From contig CAJORF010000066.1 of the NCBI GenBank assembly GCA_905236985.1, positions 48,949 through 112,948 of the forward strand: 64,000 nucleotides of DNA. Reading direction: 5' to 3'. A model generated the notes under the pieces. The model had not been told where the DNA came from. It was given only the letters and a program-made list of their open reading frames with translations, and made no database searches. How positions within the stretch are numbered: position 1 is the first letter of the stretch; each line of letters starts with the position of its first letter. The translations under genes were made by a program, and so were the position numbers. Of the stretch, positions 16,297 through 24,645 are shown piece by piece. This DNA is from an uncultured Bacteroidaceae bacterium (lineage in GTDB: Bacteria > Bacteroidota > Bacteroidia > Bacteroidales > Bacteroidaceae).

Positions 16297-19287
16297 TCAA
16301 TTTTTGAGGAATCTGTAAAGGATTTCGATGGGATGCACGGCGCGTACACCAGTGCCATCGAGGATCTGTTGGCGACAGGAAGTGCCGGGGGCGGCGACGA
16401 ACGTGGGAGATGATGTTTCACTATTCACTTTTCCCTTTTCAATTGCTCTGACCTTCGGGAACAGCACCATTTCGCCGATGGCGAGAGAGGTCTTGTAATG
16501 TTCCTTTTCGTAGCCGAAGGAGCCTGCCATACCACAGCAGCCGCTCGGAATGACGTGAACCTTGGCACCACGAAGCAGTCCTAATATCTTGACTGTCGGC
16601 TCGATGCCTACCAAAGCTTTCTGATGGCAATGCCCATGCAGCCAGATCTCCATCTCATCTGCCTTAAAATCATTAGCTGTGATACGCCCCTCATCCATCT
16701 CGCGCTTGATGAACTCGTCATAGAGCAAGCATTTCTGTCCGATCTGCATCGCCGTGGCTCGCATGTCAGAAGGCACCAAGTCAGGATATTCATCGCGGAA
16801 GGTGAGGATCGTTGAAGGCTCAATACCGACTAAGACATCTGCTGATGTGTTAAGATGTAAATTTTTTAATAAGGAGATGTTTTCTGTGGCAATCTTCTTG
16901 GCACGTTTCAGACAACCTTTGGAGATGGCGGCACGACCGCTTTCAAGCAGCTGTGGGATGGACACTTCATAGCCCAGGGACTGAAGCAGTCCTATGAAAG
17001 ACGCTGCCAATTCTGGTTCGTGGTTTCGAGTAAACTCATCTAAGAAGAACAGTACTTTTTTATCACCCTTACTTGCGAGATGTCGGTATTTGAATGCTTT
17101 CAGTTGGGGTAGTTCTCTTTCTGGCGCAAAACCTACTACACGTTTGATGACTGACGCTGTGGGCTTAAAGGTGGCAAAAAAGTTATAGAGGGGACGTATG
17201 TATTGTCCAAGGGCTTCTATCTGAGCCGTTCTGGCTACCATCCAACTGCGCAAAGGTGTTCCCTGCTGGTCGTAGTATTGTTGGAGGAGTTCTGCGCGGA
17301 TGCGTGTCATATCCACATTCGACGGACACTCTCCACGACAGCCTTTGCAGGCCAGACAGGAATCGAGAACCTCCTTGAGGAGTGAAAAGGGAGCATCGGT
17401 ACTTGATAATTCGCCTCTGGTGAGGAGTTCACGCAAGACATTGGCACGGGCGCGGGTGGATTGGAGCTCATCGCCACTGACCTTGAAAGCCGGACACATG
17501 GTGCCGCCGATGGCATTGGATTTACGACAGTCGGCAGCTCCGTTGCATTGCTCAATCGAACACATCAGCGCATGAGTCTGCGACTTGGCACCCGTTGCCC
17601 CTGGGGCTGTACACTCATCGAAAGCAGCCTTCCAGTTGAAATAGGTCTTTTCTATTTTCTCTCCTGATTCGTCTCTCCCCTCTATCGCATATTGCTGGTT
17701 TTCCTCGAAGCGAAGCATCGAATCCATCGGCAAAGTGTCGATGATCTTATGGCGGTTCAAGAGGCTATCTGGATCCCAACATTGCTTCACCTGACGCATC
17801 AACTCGTATGCCTCATTGCCATAGAGCAGCGGTATGAACTCGCCGCGCAGTCGGCCATCGCCATGTTCGCCGCTGATGGTGCCGCGATGCTTCTTCACCA
17901 GAAGGGCTGTCTCATAAGCCACTTTGCGGAACAGCTCACGTCCCTCACGGGTTTTCAGGTTGATGATGGGACGCAGGTGTAATTCACCCGTGCTGATATG
18001 CCCGTAGAACACGCATTGGGCTCCCAGCCTTTCGAGCATCTCACGGAAGTCCTTCATGTAGGCAGGCAACAACCGCGGAGCAACAGCGGTGTCCTCAATA
18101 ACGCCCATCGGTTTGGCATCGCCTTTCATGCCGCTGAGGATGCCCAGTCCTGCCTTTCGCAAGTTCCACACCTTGGCGACATCGTTGCCATACGCGCGCG
18201 TACATTTATATATTAGGCCGCTTGCAAGCAAGTCCTGCTCCAGTGCTTCAGCTTTGCGGTCAAGTTCCTGGCGTGTCTCAGCCCGCAGTTCTGTGATGAG
18301 CAACGCTGCGGGGTCGCCATCCACGAAGAATCGATTCTTCAGCTGTTCGGCATTACCCTTGCTCAGTTCCAGAATGTCACCATCCATGAGTTCGATGGCA
18401 GTAGGATTGTGACGCAGTGCGACGAGGTTGCCCTCGAAGCTCTTCATCAGGTCGTCACAATGACCGCACACCACCATGATCTCCTTTGGTGGCAGTGGGT
18501 CGAGACTCACAGTAATCTCTGTGATGAATGCCAAGGTGCCCTCGCTACCTGCTAACAGCTTGCAGGGGTCGATGGTGAGGTGATGAGGCGGTGAGGCGGT
18601 GAGACATTCATCAATGGCATAGCCACAGCTACGCCTTTGCAATTCCTTATCGGGATAGCTTTCCTCGATGAGGCGCATTGTAGCCTCGTCCTCAGCCCAT
18701 CCGATCAGTTGAGCATAGATCGTTTCAATCAGCGTCTCATGTTTGTCGCGCTTCCAGAACGCCTTGCCAAACCGATCCTCTAACTCTTGAACAGATAAAC
18801 GCTTAAACTCTTCAATACTTCCATCAGTAAGGATGCCTTTGGCCGCGATCACATGATGCCGTGTGCTGCCATAGACCAGTGAATGGGTGCCACAGGAGTT
18901 ATTGCCGAACATACCACCGATGCAGCAGCGGTTGCTGGTGGATGTCTCAGGGCTGAAGAACAAACCGTATGGCTTCAATGCGATGTTCAGTTCATCCCTG
19001 ACCACGCCTGGCTGTACCCTCGCCCAACGCTCCTCTGCATTGATCTCAAGGATCTTGTTCCAGTGCTTGCTGATATCCACCACGATGCCAGAGCCAACCA
19101 CCTGTCCTGCAATCGATGTTCCGCCAGCCCTTGGAATCAGGTCAACACCTTTCTCCCGCGCCAGCCTCATCAGCTCCTGCACCTCCTCGACAGTCGCAGG
19201 ATATGCCACACCATACGGTATCTCCCGATACACCGAGGCATCGGTAGCGTAGGCAATCTTATGTAGGCTGTCAGTATAGAGTTTCAT
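16297..19287 (-). CDS. FAD-linked oxidase fused to Fe-S/CCG domains (YdiJ-type, possible D-2-hydroxyglutarate dehydrogenase)
   Basis: The ATG at 19287 gives 996 residues; the longer frame would need a GTG at 19317. The N-terminal half is a FAD-binding type 4 domain (TVEEVQELMRLAREK, PRAGGTSIAGQVVGSG, GGMFGNNSCGTHSLVYGST) with the FAD-oxidase C-terminal part (GTISGEHGDGRLRGEF). The second half has a Cys cluster for Fe-S (SCLACKGCRGECPSN) and a CCG-type region (HGHCHQKALVG and IPSGCCGMAGSFGYE). This fusion and length match E. coli YdiJ, reported as a D-2-hydroxyglutarate dehydrogenase; D-lactate dehydrogenase is the alternative. Its position beside wlbA favours the former, by inference. A heptad repeat is inserted in frame near the C-terminus. 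Confidence 0.82.
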   Translation of the reverse strand: MKLYTDSLHKIAYATDASVYREIPYGVAYPATVEEVQELMRLAREKGVDLIPRAGGTSIAGQVVGSGIVVDISKHWNKILEINAEERWARVQPGVVRDELNIALKPYGLFFSPETSTSNRCCIGGMFGNNSCGTHSLVYGSTRHHVIAAKGILTDGSIEEFKRLSVQELEDRFGKAFWKRDKHETLIETIYAQLIGWAEDEATMRLIEESYPDKELQRRSCGYAIDECLTASPPHHLTIDPCKLLAGSEGTLAFITEITVSLDPLPPKEIMVVCGHCDDLMKSFEGNLVALRHNPTAIELMDGDILELSKGNAEQLKNRFFVDGDPAALLITELRAETRQELDRKAEALEQDLLASGLIYKCTRAYGNDVAKVWNLRKAGLGILSGMKGDAKPMGVIEDTAVAPRLLPAYMKDFREMLERLGAQCVFYGHISTGELHLRPIINLKTREGRELFRKVAYETALLVKKHRGTISGEHGDGRLRGEFIPLLYGNEAYELMRQVKQCWDPDSLLNRHKIIDTLPMDSMLRFEENQQYAIEGRDESGEKIEKTYFNWKAAFDECTAPGATGAKSQTHALMCSIEQCNGAADCRKSNAIGGTMCPAFKVSGDELQSTRARANVLRELLTRGELSSTDAPFSLLKEVLDSCLACKGCRGECPSNVDMTRIRAELLQQYYDQQGTPLRSWMVARTAQIEALGQYIRPLYNFFATFKPTASVIKRVVGFAPERELPQLKAFKYRHLASKGDKKVLFFLDEFTRNHEPELAASFIGLLQSLGYEVSIPQLLESGRAAISKGCLKRAKKIATENISLLKNLHLNTSADVLVGIEPSTILTFRDEYPDLVPSDMRATAMQIGQKCLLYDEFIKREMDEGRITANDFKADEMEIWLHGHCHQKALVGIEPTVKILGLLRGAKVHVIPSGCCGMAGSFGYEKEHYKTSLAIGEMVLFPKVRAIEKGKVNSETSSPTFVAAPGTSCRQQILDGTGVRAVHPIEILYRFLKN
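16416..16443. repeat. Four 7-bp repeats inserted in the FAD oxidase gene
   Basis: The plus strand reads TTTCACT, ATTCACT, TTTCCCT, TTTCAAT in tandem. The coding strand translates it as IEKGKVNSET within a segment between the conserved VLFPKVRA and VAAPGTSCRQQI, where a short link would be expected, so it looks like an in-frame expansion. Confidence 0.75.
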
Positions 19288-19337
19288 GATGTGAAACTTG
19301 TTCTTTGAGTCGCTCACCCTTATAGGACAATACGCAT

Positions 19338-19397
19338 AAACCCTTAAGGCTTTTGGGCAAAACCTTTATAGGTTTAGGCGCAAACCCCTAAGGGTTT
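19338..19397. repeat. Three tandem 22-bp palindromic repeats
   Basis: Units begin at 19338, 19360 and 19382, exactly 22 bp apart. Each has a small palindrome: AAACCC-TTAA-GGCTTT (imperfect), AAACCT-TTAT-AGGTTT and AAACCC-CTAA-GGGTTT (both perfect 6-bp arms). The third unit overlaps the stop codon of the DUF354 gene (19388-19390). The array fills the gap between that gene and the FAD oxidase gene and could fold into serial hairpins in the operon mRNA. Confidence 0.8.
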
Positions 19398-20422
19398 ATA
19401 TACCGCTCTATTTCTTTCACTAAAAATTCTGTGGGGTTAATAGTTGTTCTTTCTACCTCCAGTTTCGCCGCATCGGTGTCAATATCAATCTTTATTAGTT
19501 GGTTAATGATGTCTATTGCTTCTTTTTCATCAGTGGTCTGGAAGCATCTTTGTGGATAGTTACTACATTCGTAGTCGATATTTCCACATTTCAGAGGATT
19601 GATGTAGAGGAAAGGCACGCCATGGACAAACGATTCGGATGCCATCGTCGCCCCCTCTGTCACCATAAACCGGGCATTGGCTTCAAGGTCGTGCATCTTC
19701 TCAGGTGAAATCTTGAGGATGTAATCGTTGTAGAATGGATCATTCACGTCTTTCTCCAAGGACACTAACACCCTGTAGTGCTTGGCAATCTCTTTGACAA
19801 TACGTTTCTTCGTCTCATCAGAAAGGGGATGGGCCTTCAAGTCATGATGGGCATCGTAAGCTATGTAGCGGACAAGAACATATCCATTGGGGGTCAGTCC
19901 CAGTTCATCTAACACGCCCTTGCCTTTATTGTATTGCGAGCTATGCAGATATAGTTGCTCAACGTATGCGTTGAAACTGATCTGCTTATCCTTATTACCC
20001 AGATCCTTTTTGAAATAGAACGGGGTAAGCACTGCAGAGCAGAATGGCATATATAACTTATGGTTCATCGCATTGTGTTCGGTGTCATCCATAAGAATAC
20101 ATGGCTTGTTGAATATGCGGGATGTGATGGCACAAGCAGACGAGGCAAAGCCAACATATAGGTCAGGATGAAATACGAATGATTTTCGGATGCAGCAGAC
20201 CACCATCTTTAGTAAGTTGACCAGCGAAGCCACAGTTCCTTTTTTGTCAGCCCGCTTGTTCCTGATATAGTGCTCAATACCATAATAGTCCAACAACTGG
20301 TTGATCATCTTGCTATCACGGTTGATGACGCAAAACTGATGCCCTTTTGCTTCCATCAATCTGATGAAGTTGCGGAAATAGTGCACATGGGCAGGATGGT
20401 TGATGTCAATTAAGATTTTCAT
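19388..20422 (-). CDS. DUF354 family protein (glycosyltransferase-like fold)
   Basis: This 344-residue protein begins MKILIDINHPAHVHYFRNFI, the typical start of DUF354 proteins, which share the GT-B fold with UDP-GlcNAc 2-epimerases and glycosyltransferases. GFASSACAITSRIFNKPCIL, LMDDTEHNAMNHKLY and MVTEGATMASESFVHGVPFL fit nucleotide-sugar handling; the last lies in the position of the donor-binding region. It probably acts as a glycosyltransferase in capsule assembly, though no member of the family at this position has a firm assignment. It lies 7 bp after a GT4 gene in the same operon. Confidence 0.75.
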   Translation of the reverse strand: MKILIDINHPAHVHYFRNFIRLMEAKGHQFCVINRDSKMINQLLDYYGIEHYIRNKRADKKGTVASLVNLLKMVVCCIRKSFVFHPDLYVGFASSACAITSRIFNKPCILMDDTEHNAMNHKLYMPFCSAVLTPFYFKKDLGNKDKQISFNAYVEQLYLHSSQYNKGKGVLDELGLTPNGYVLVRYIAYDAHHDLKAHPLSDETKKRIVKEIAKHYRVLVSLEKDVNDPFYNDYILKISPEKMHDLEANARFMVTEGATMASESFVHGVPFLYINPLKCGNIDYECSNYPQRCFQTTDEKEAIDIINQLIKIDIDTDAAKLEVERTTINPTEFLVKEIERYINP

Positions 20423-20429
20423 TGGAGCA

Positions 20430-21368
20430 TTAAACTTTTTTTGATAGTTCCATCACCTTATTGTATATTTCAAAAATTCTATAGGCAATAACCTCATTCG
20501 ACAGCCCTTTGTCAATGATTTGTTGAGGACCGCTTGTCATGCCCTCGAATGAAATGGCCTGCTCGATTTTGTGCGCGATGTCGTTAGCGTCATAAGCGGC
20601 TATGTAGCATCCTTCCAGTCCATCTGTCATTTCCCTCACGTCGCCCACATCGACAGAGACGATGGGGATGCCACAGGCCATAGCTTCCTTGATGACCACT
20701 GGCGACCCCTCATGGTGAGAAGTCATCAGCAGACAGTTGGCAGCATTCATCACAATATTTACTTGACTCCGCTCATATCCTCGTAGTTCGACGAGTTTAG
20801 CATCAGGCACAAGGTCGATGGCGGCCTTGGCGAGATTATAGTTTTTCACTTCGTTGTCGAACGCACCGGCAAAGAGCACATACTTGCCACCAGTATCCCA
20901 TTCTGCGAGCTTTCTGGCGGTAACACGGTCAATGGGATAAAATGTATTCGTATTGACACCACATGGAATTACACATTTCTTACTTCCCTTGAAACCGGAC
21001 AAATCAAGTAGCCATTCAGACACGTAGATGTTATATGCAGAAAAATGTGCTGTACTCCTTGAAATCCTGAGGTTCATTCCTCTAGAATGAATGTCGCTGC
21101 CATGGAAGGTGGTTATTACGGGAATTTCCCTCTGTAGATTGGCAAGGAATCCGCTAAGTCCATAGTGAGCATGAATCAAGTCTGGATGAAATTGTTGAAT
21201 CTTCTTCTTCAAGGGAATCAGTTTGGACAGATAGCCTCCAATTCCCTTTCCATCGATGCCAAAGAAATCAAACTCCACACCAAGTTTCTGAAGTTCACAG
21301 ACCTGATCAAGAACAAATGGTGAGAATTGTCCTGGCTTGTTGTTTGCTACAATTAAAACCTTTATCAT
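20430..21368 (-). CDS. Glycosyltransferase family 4
   Basis: This 312-residue GT-B enzyme has an N-terminal acceptor half (HPDLIHAHYGLSGFLANLQR, TTFHGSDIHSRG) and a C-terminal donor half with NAANCLLMTSHHEGSPVVIK and EAMACGIPIVSVDVGDVREM, the classic E-x7-E region of GT4. It transfers a sugar from an NDP donor to lipid-linked capsule intermediate at the inner face of the membrane. The specific sugar cannot be read from sequence. The gene sits between a putative polymerase and the DUF354 gene. Confidence 0.88.
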   Translation of the reverse strand: MIKVLIVANNKPGQFSPFVLDQVCELQKLGVEFDFFGIDGKGIGGYLSKLIPLKKKIQQFHPDLIHAHYGLSGFLANLQREIPVITTFHGSDIHSRGMNLRISRSTAHFSAYNIYVSEWLLDLSGFKGSKKCVIPCGVNTNTFYPIDRVTARKLAEWDTGGKYVLFAGAFDNEVKNYNLAKAAIDLVPDAKLVELRGYERSQVNIVMNAANCLLMTSHHEGSPVVIKEAMACGIPIVSVDVGDVREMTDGLEGCYIAAYDANDIAHKIEQAISFEGMTSGPQQIIDKGLSNEVIAYRIFEIYNKVMELSKKV

Positions 21369-21398
21369 TAACTAATGGTCGATAGGCTATAGAAAAGA

Positions 21399-22733
21399 TT
21401 ATGTCGTTTTCACGACATTCCACAAGATTAAAATGCCGATGGCCAGCGCATAGATGGCAACCTCAGGCACTTTTTTGTAAACCCCTTCGGGTTCCCACTT
21501 TGAGAGTCCATAGAAAGACACGAGGTATGTGAAAGGAATATGTGGCATCACTTTGCGAAGGTCAAGGCTGGCAACCACTATTCCCGTGGCAAGCATTTCT
21601 ACCAGCAAAAATGTCATAATGGGAAACAAATCTGTCACTTTGTTCTTCACTATAAAGAATAACCCCGTGAAAAATGGAAGAATAAGAAAGAGCTTGTAAA
21701 TCAGCCCAGAAGCATAAAACTGAAGGGTGGCCGGTACGGAGTTTTCCTTTGTAAAAATGGTTGGGAACGGTCCAAAGAAGCCACCGAAAATATTGACGAA
21801 CGTATTGAATCCGCCTGAATAGGCATCTGCATTTCCGCTCACCTTCAACTTGTCATCGGCACCTGCTGTATAGCGGTCGGCCATTTCTGTCATGTATTTC
21901 AGCGAAATAAGGAATCCGACAGCTATTGCCAGGTATATGAAAAGCGACAAAGCACTGCCACGTTGTTTGATGGCAAAATACACTGAATACGACATGATGA
22001 CGAAAGCTGCTACCGCCGGACGGAAAAAAAACAAGAGTGAATCAAAGAAAAGGAATCCAAAGATGTCGAAATTGCTTTCCTTGCGTATCATTCTGTTCAT
22101 AAAATACATAGTAGCAATGACAATGGTCACAAACAACGACTCTTTGAGAAACGTGCAATGGAAAAGTATCAGAAATGAAGACGTGCCGTAGGCCAATCCT
22201 CCAAGGTAAGCGTATGGTTCTGGCATGTAATTACGCCCTATACGATAGAGTAGCACCGAAGATATTGCACCTGCAATCATATAGGTGAAGTTGAGGAACA
22301 ATTTATCGGGTATGATCGACATGAGAAAACTGTCGTACATCAACGAACCCCAGTCTTCGAATTCGAAGTTCTTAACTATATAGTTTATATTCGGGAGGAA
22401 ACCTACACTGCTGGCTCTCATGCTCACAGTGTAGTATATCATCGCATCATTCTTCGTAAGCATGAAGGTATCACCGTCATAGACATACGAAATAAACATA
22501 AGTACCGTGCCTAACAACAGGCTATAGATAAGTACTACTAGAAACAGGGTCTTTGCTGAATAAGTGGTTCGGCCCTCCTTAGCAAAATAAAGCAACAGTG
22601 ACATTTGCGAGACAAGAGCGAGCATTGTACCAGTTGCCATCAGGTCGAATGCCCGTACATAAAGCCAGCAGGCCATAAAGCCTACAGCAAGTAGGCTTAT
22701 GATGAATACGTTGTTCTGCAGTCTGTACAGCAT
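21399..22733 (-). CDS. Multipass membrane protein, putative capsule polymerase (Wzy-like)
   Basis: This 444-residue protein is hydrophobic throughout, with about 10-11 transmembrane segments and one larger soluble loop (about 270-320, around MADRYTAGADDKLKVSGNAD). No catalytic signature is recognisable, as usual for Wzy polymerases, which are poorly conserved. The assignment rests on topology and on being the only such protein in a locus that has flippase, Wza and Wzc. It could instead be another capsule membrane enzyme. The coding sequence looks richer in A+T than the genes further right in the window, as is common for capsule genes acquired by exchange. Confidence 0.6.
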   Translation of the reverse strand: MLYRLQNNVFIISLLAVGFMACWLYVRAFDLMATGTMLALVSQMSLLLYFAKEGRTTYSAKTLFLVVLIYSLLLGTVLMFISYVYDGDTFMLTKNDAMIYYTVSMRASSVGFLPNINYIVKNFEFEDWGSLMYDSFLMSIIPDKLFLNFTYMIAGAISSVLLYRIGRNYMPEPYAYLGGLAYGTSSFLILFHCTFLKESLFVTIVIATMYFMNRMIRKESNFDIFGFLFFDSLLFFFRPAVAAFVIMSYSVYFAIKQRGSALSLFIYLAIAVGFLISLKYMTEMADRYTAGADDKLKVSGNADAYSGGFNTFVNIFGGFFGPFPTIFTKENSVPATLQFYASGLIYKLFLILPFFTGLFFIVKNKVTDLFPIMTFLLVEMLATGIVVASLDLRKVMPHIPFTYLVSFYGLSKWEPEGVYKKVPEVAIYALAIGILILWNVVKTT

Positions 22734-22734
22734 G

Positions 22735-23709
22735 TCACTTGATCTTGTTTCTCAATAGCCAGTAGCATCCTAAAACAGCCACTGTTATTCTTGTGCCAAG
22801 CACGCCTGCCATCTTTGCAGCACGTCGCGCCTTTGGCGTGGCAGCATATCGCAATAGGTCGGCATGACGGCGCAGTATGTCATAGGCAATTGGCCGCTCT
22901 GACGATTTCAGCAAATAATAGGCATAGCCCCTGCTTGCCCACATATCAGCAAGGTAAATCCTTATTGGTGCTGCATTTGAACAACCATTATTGCACTGCT
23001 GCTTCCAGTACGTAAATATCTTGTCGTAGCTCTCATAGACACGTAGTGACGGCGACGTGGTGATGCTGTTGCTACGATGATAATAGCCGTAGAAGTTTAA
23101 ATTTAAAAGGGTTACAGTCTTTACACATTGCCACAGATGCAAGCTCCAGAACACATCCTCACTGATAAAGCCCTCGGGGAATACGATGTCATGGTCAATG
23201 AGGAGCTGTCTGCGCACCAAGAGGAAACATGCACTCATGCGGAACTGCTGTGTCGTGACGAGATGTGAGAATATCGATTCCGCATCGGGAAGTGCTGCCA
23301 TCCTGTCTAAGTCATAATCATTAGTAGGAACTCTCTTGTTGCCATTCCATATATGCACGTTCTTGAAAACAATCAGGTCGTCATTAGGCTTGCGCTCTTG
23401 CAGAATCTTCTCCAAGCCATCATCAAGCAGCCATTCGTCATCGGAATCCAGAAAAGCGATATATTCGCCTCTTGCATGTCGGATGCCGGTGTTCCGGGCA
23501 CCGGAGAGACCTTGGTTCTCCTGATGGACAGATGTAATAAGAGAATGACACGAGGCCAGTTCATCGCATAGTTCCCCGCTACCGTCCGTGCTGCCGTCAT
23601 CTACAAGAATAATCTCAATGTCCTTGTATGTCTGATTGAGCACAGACTTTACGCAGCGTTCCAAATATGGCTTTGAATTATAGACAGGTATGATAACACT
23701 AATTTTCAT
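22735..23709 (-). CDS. Glycosyltransferase family 2
   Basis: This 324-residue enzyme starts MKISVIIPVYNSKPYLERCV and carries VLNQTYKDIEIILVDDGSTD and GARNTGIRHARGEYIAFLDS followed by DD, the nucleotide-binding and DXD motifs of GT-A family 2 enzymes. A C-terminal hydrophobic segment may anchor it to the membrane. It is expected to add one sugar of the capsule repeat unit. It starts 10 bp after the sugar transferase gene and ends 1 bp before the polymerase gene, so it is tightly embedded in the operon. Confidence 0.88.
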   Translation of the reverse strand: MKISVIIPVYNSKPYLERCVKSVLNQTYKDIEIILVDDGSTDGSGELCDELASCHSLITSVHQENQGLSGARNTGIRHARGEYIAFLDSDDEWLLDDGLEKILQERKPNDDLIVFKNVHIWNGNKRVPTNDYDLDRMAALPDAESIFSHLVTTQQFRMSACFLLVRRQLLIDHDIVFPEGFISEDVFWSLHLWQCVKTVTLLNLNFYGYYHRSNSITTSPSLRVYESYDKIFTYWKQQCNNGCSNAAPIRIYLADMWASRGYAYYLLKSSERPIAYDILRRHADLLRYAATPKARRAAKMAGVLGTRITVAVLGCYWLLRNKIK

Positions 23710-23719
23710 AGATATCTAT

Positions 23720-24619
23720 TTATTTGCTGCGCTTACGGCGGATGAGAATGTTATAGATGGTACCCCAGAAGTAACGCATGTCGGTAAGGAAGGGATGTTC
23801 AAGATAAGCCTCTATGTAGCGGCGTTCCGAGGCTTGAATTTCATCAAGACCCTTGGGCGTTTCCTTTTCGTAGTAGAAGGGAGGAAACATACCTGGTCGA
23901 ACCTTGGTGCGAAGTGCCTGCATCTCCGGGGTATAGAGCGAGAAGAAGTGTTCAGAGAGCGGGCGCACGCCGACCCACTTCATATCGCCACGAATGACAT
24001 TCCACAACATGGGCAGTTCATCCAGCCAGATGGGACGCATAATCCTCCCCCAGAAATTAACACGGAAGTCATTGACAAGCTTGCCGCTCTGGTTCAGCTT
24101 GTTGCGTTCATAGACATAGTCCTGAAGGTACTGGGAATAACTGTGCATTGTGCGGAACTTATACACATCGATCCACTTACCATCCTTGCCGACGCGCTTC
24201 AACCTAAGAATCGGTGAGACGGAGGAATCGTTGCGCTCCAACGGCTCGGACTTCTTCTCTGCCAAGATATGAAGTAAACCGTGACTGTTTTCATCCTTGA
24301 CGATACGGAAACCTGCACGACAAATGCGGCCAAGGATTTCCGTGTAGCTGTAGGTGCGGTGGCGTTCGCCAGACAGCGCGAAATAGAACTTGCGGGTAAA
24401 CTTGATCTTAGCGAACATGTCGTGCCAGACGTAGGTGAACAGCGCAACGATATTCCCAATGCCAAGAGGGTATTTCTTCCTCATGGCTTCAAATTCCTGT
24501 TCCATGCTGAGAGCCACACATTCCAACTGTTCACCAATGTTCATCTCATGGTTCCAGTCATCAAGGAAATCGTTTAAGTGAGCTATTTTATTGAGTTTAT
24601 CCTTAATTGTAACTTTCAT
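23720..24619 (-). CDS. Divergent sugar transferase, probable initiating phosphoglycosyltransferase
   Basis: This 299-residue protein has the core of the bacterial sugar transferase family: RVGKDGKWIDVYKFRTM, then the catalytic DE dyad in WLDELPMLWNVIRGDMKWVG and VRPLSEHF. It lacks the usual N-terminal KR-x-FD re-entrant helix and the GWAQVNGR C-terminal motif. Instead it has an approximately 125-residue N-terminal region with SYTEILGRICRAGFRIV, a variant I recall from several Bacteroidetes. It is the only candidate in the window for transferring the first sugar-phosphate to undecaprenyl phosphate, given its place between wlbC and the glycosyltransferases. Confidence 0.8.
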   Translation of the reverse strand: MKVTIKDKLNKIAHLNDFLDDWNHEMNIGEQLECVALSMEQEFEAMRKKYPLGIGNIVALFTYVWHDMFAKIKFTRKFYFALSGERHRTYSYTEILGRICRAGFRIVKDENSHGLLHILAEKKSEPLERNDSSVSPILRLKRVGKDGKWIDVYKFRTMHSYSQYLQDYVYERNKLNQSGKLVNDFRVNFWGRIMRPIWLDELPMLWNVIRGDMKWVGVRPLSEHFFSLYTPEMQALRTKVRPGMFPPFYYEKETPKGLDEIQASERRYIEAYLEHPFLTDMRYFWGTIYNILIRRKRSK

Positions 24620-24645
24620 TAGAAAGTGCAGGTATAGGGGAATAA

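Noticed and set aside
19388..20422. DUF354 protein as a UDP-GlcNAc 2-epimerase (WbpI) completing the Wlb pathway
   Set aside because: Although the fold is related, the N-terminal DINHPAHVHYF signature is that of DUF354, and epimerase active-site motifs are not evident.
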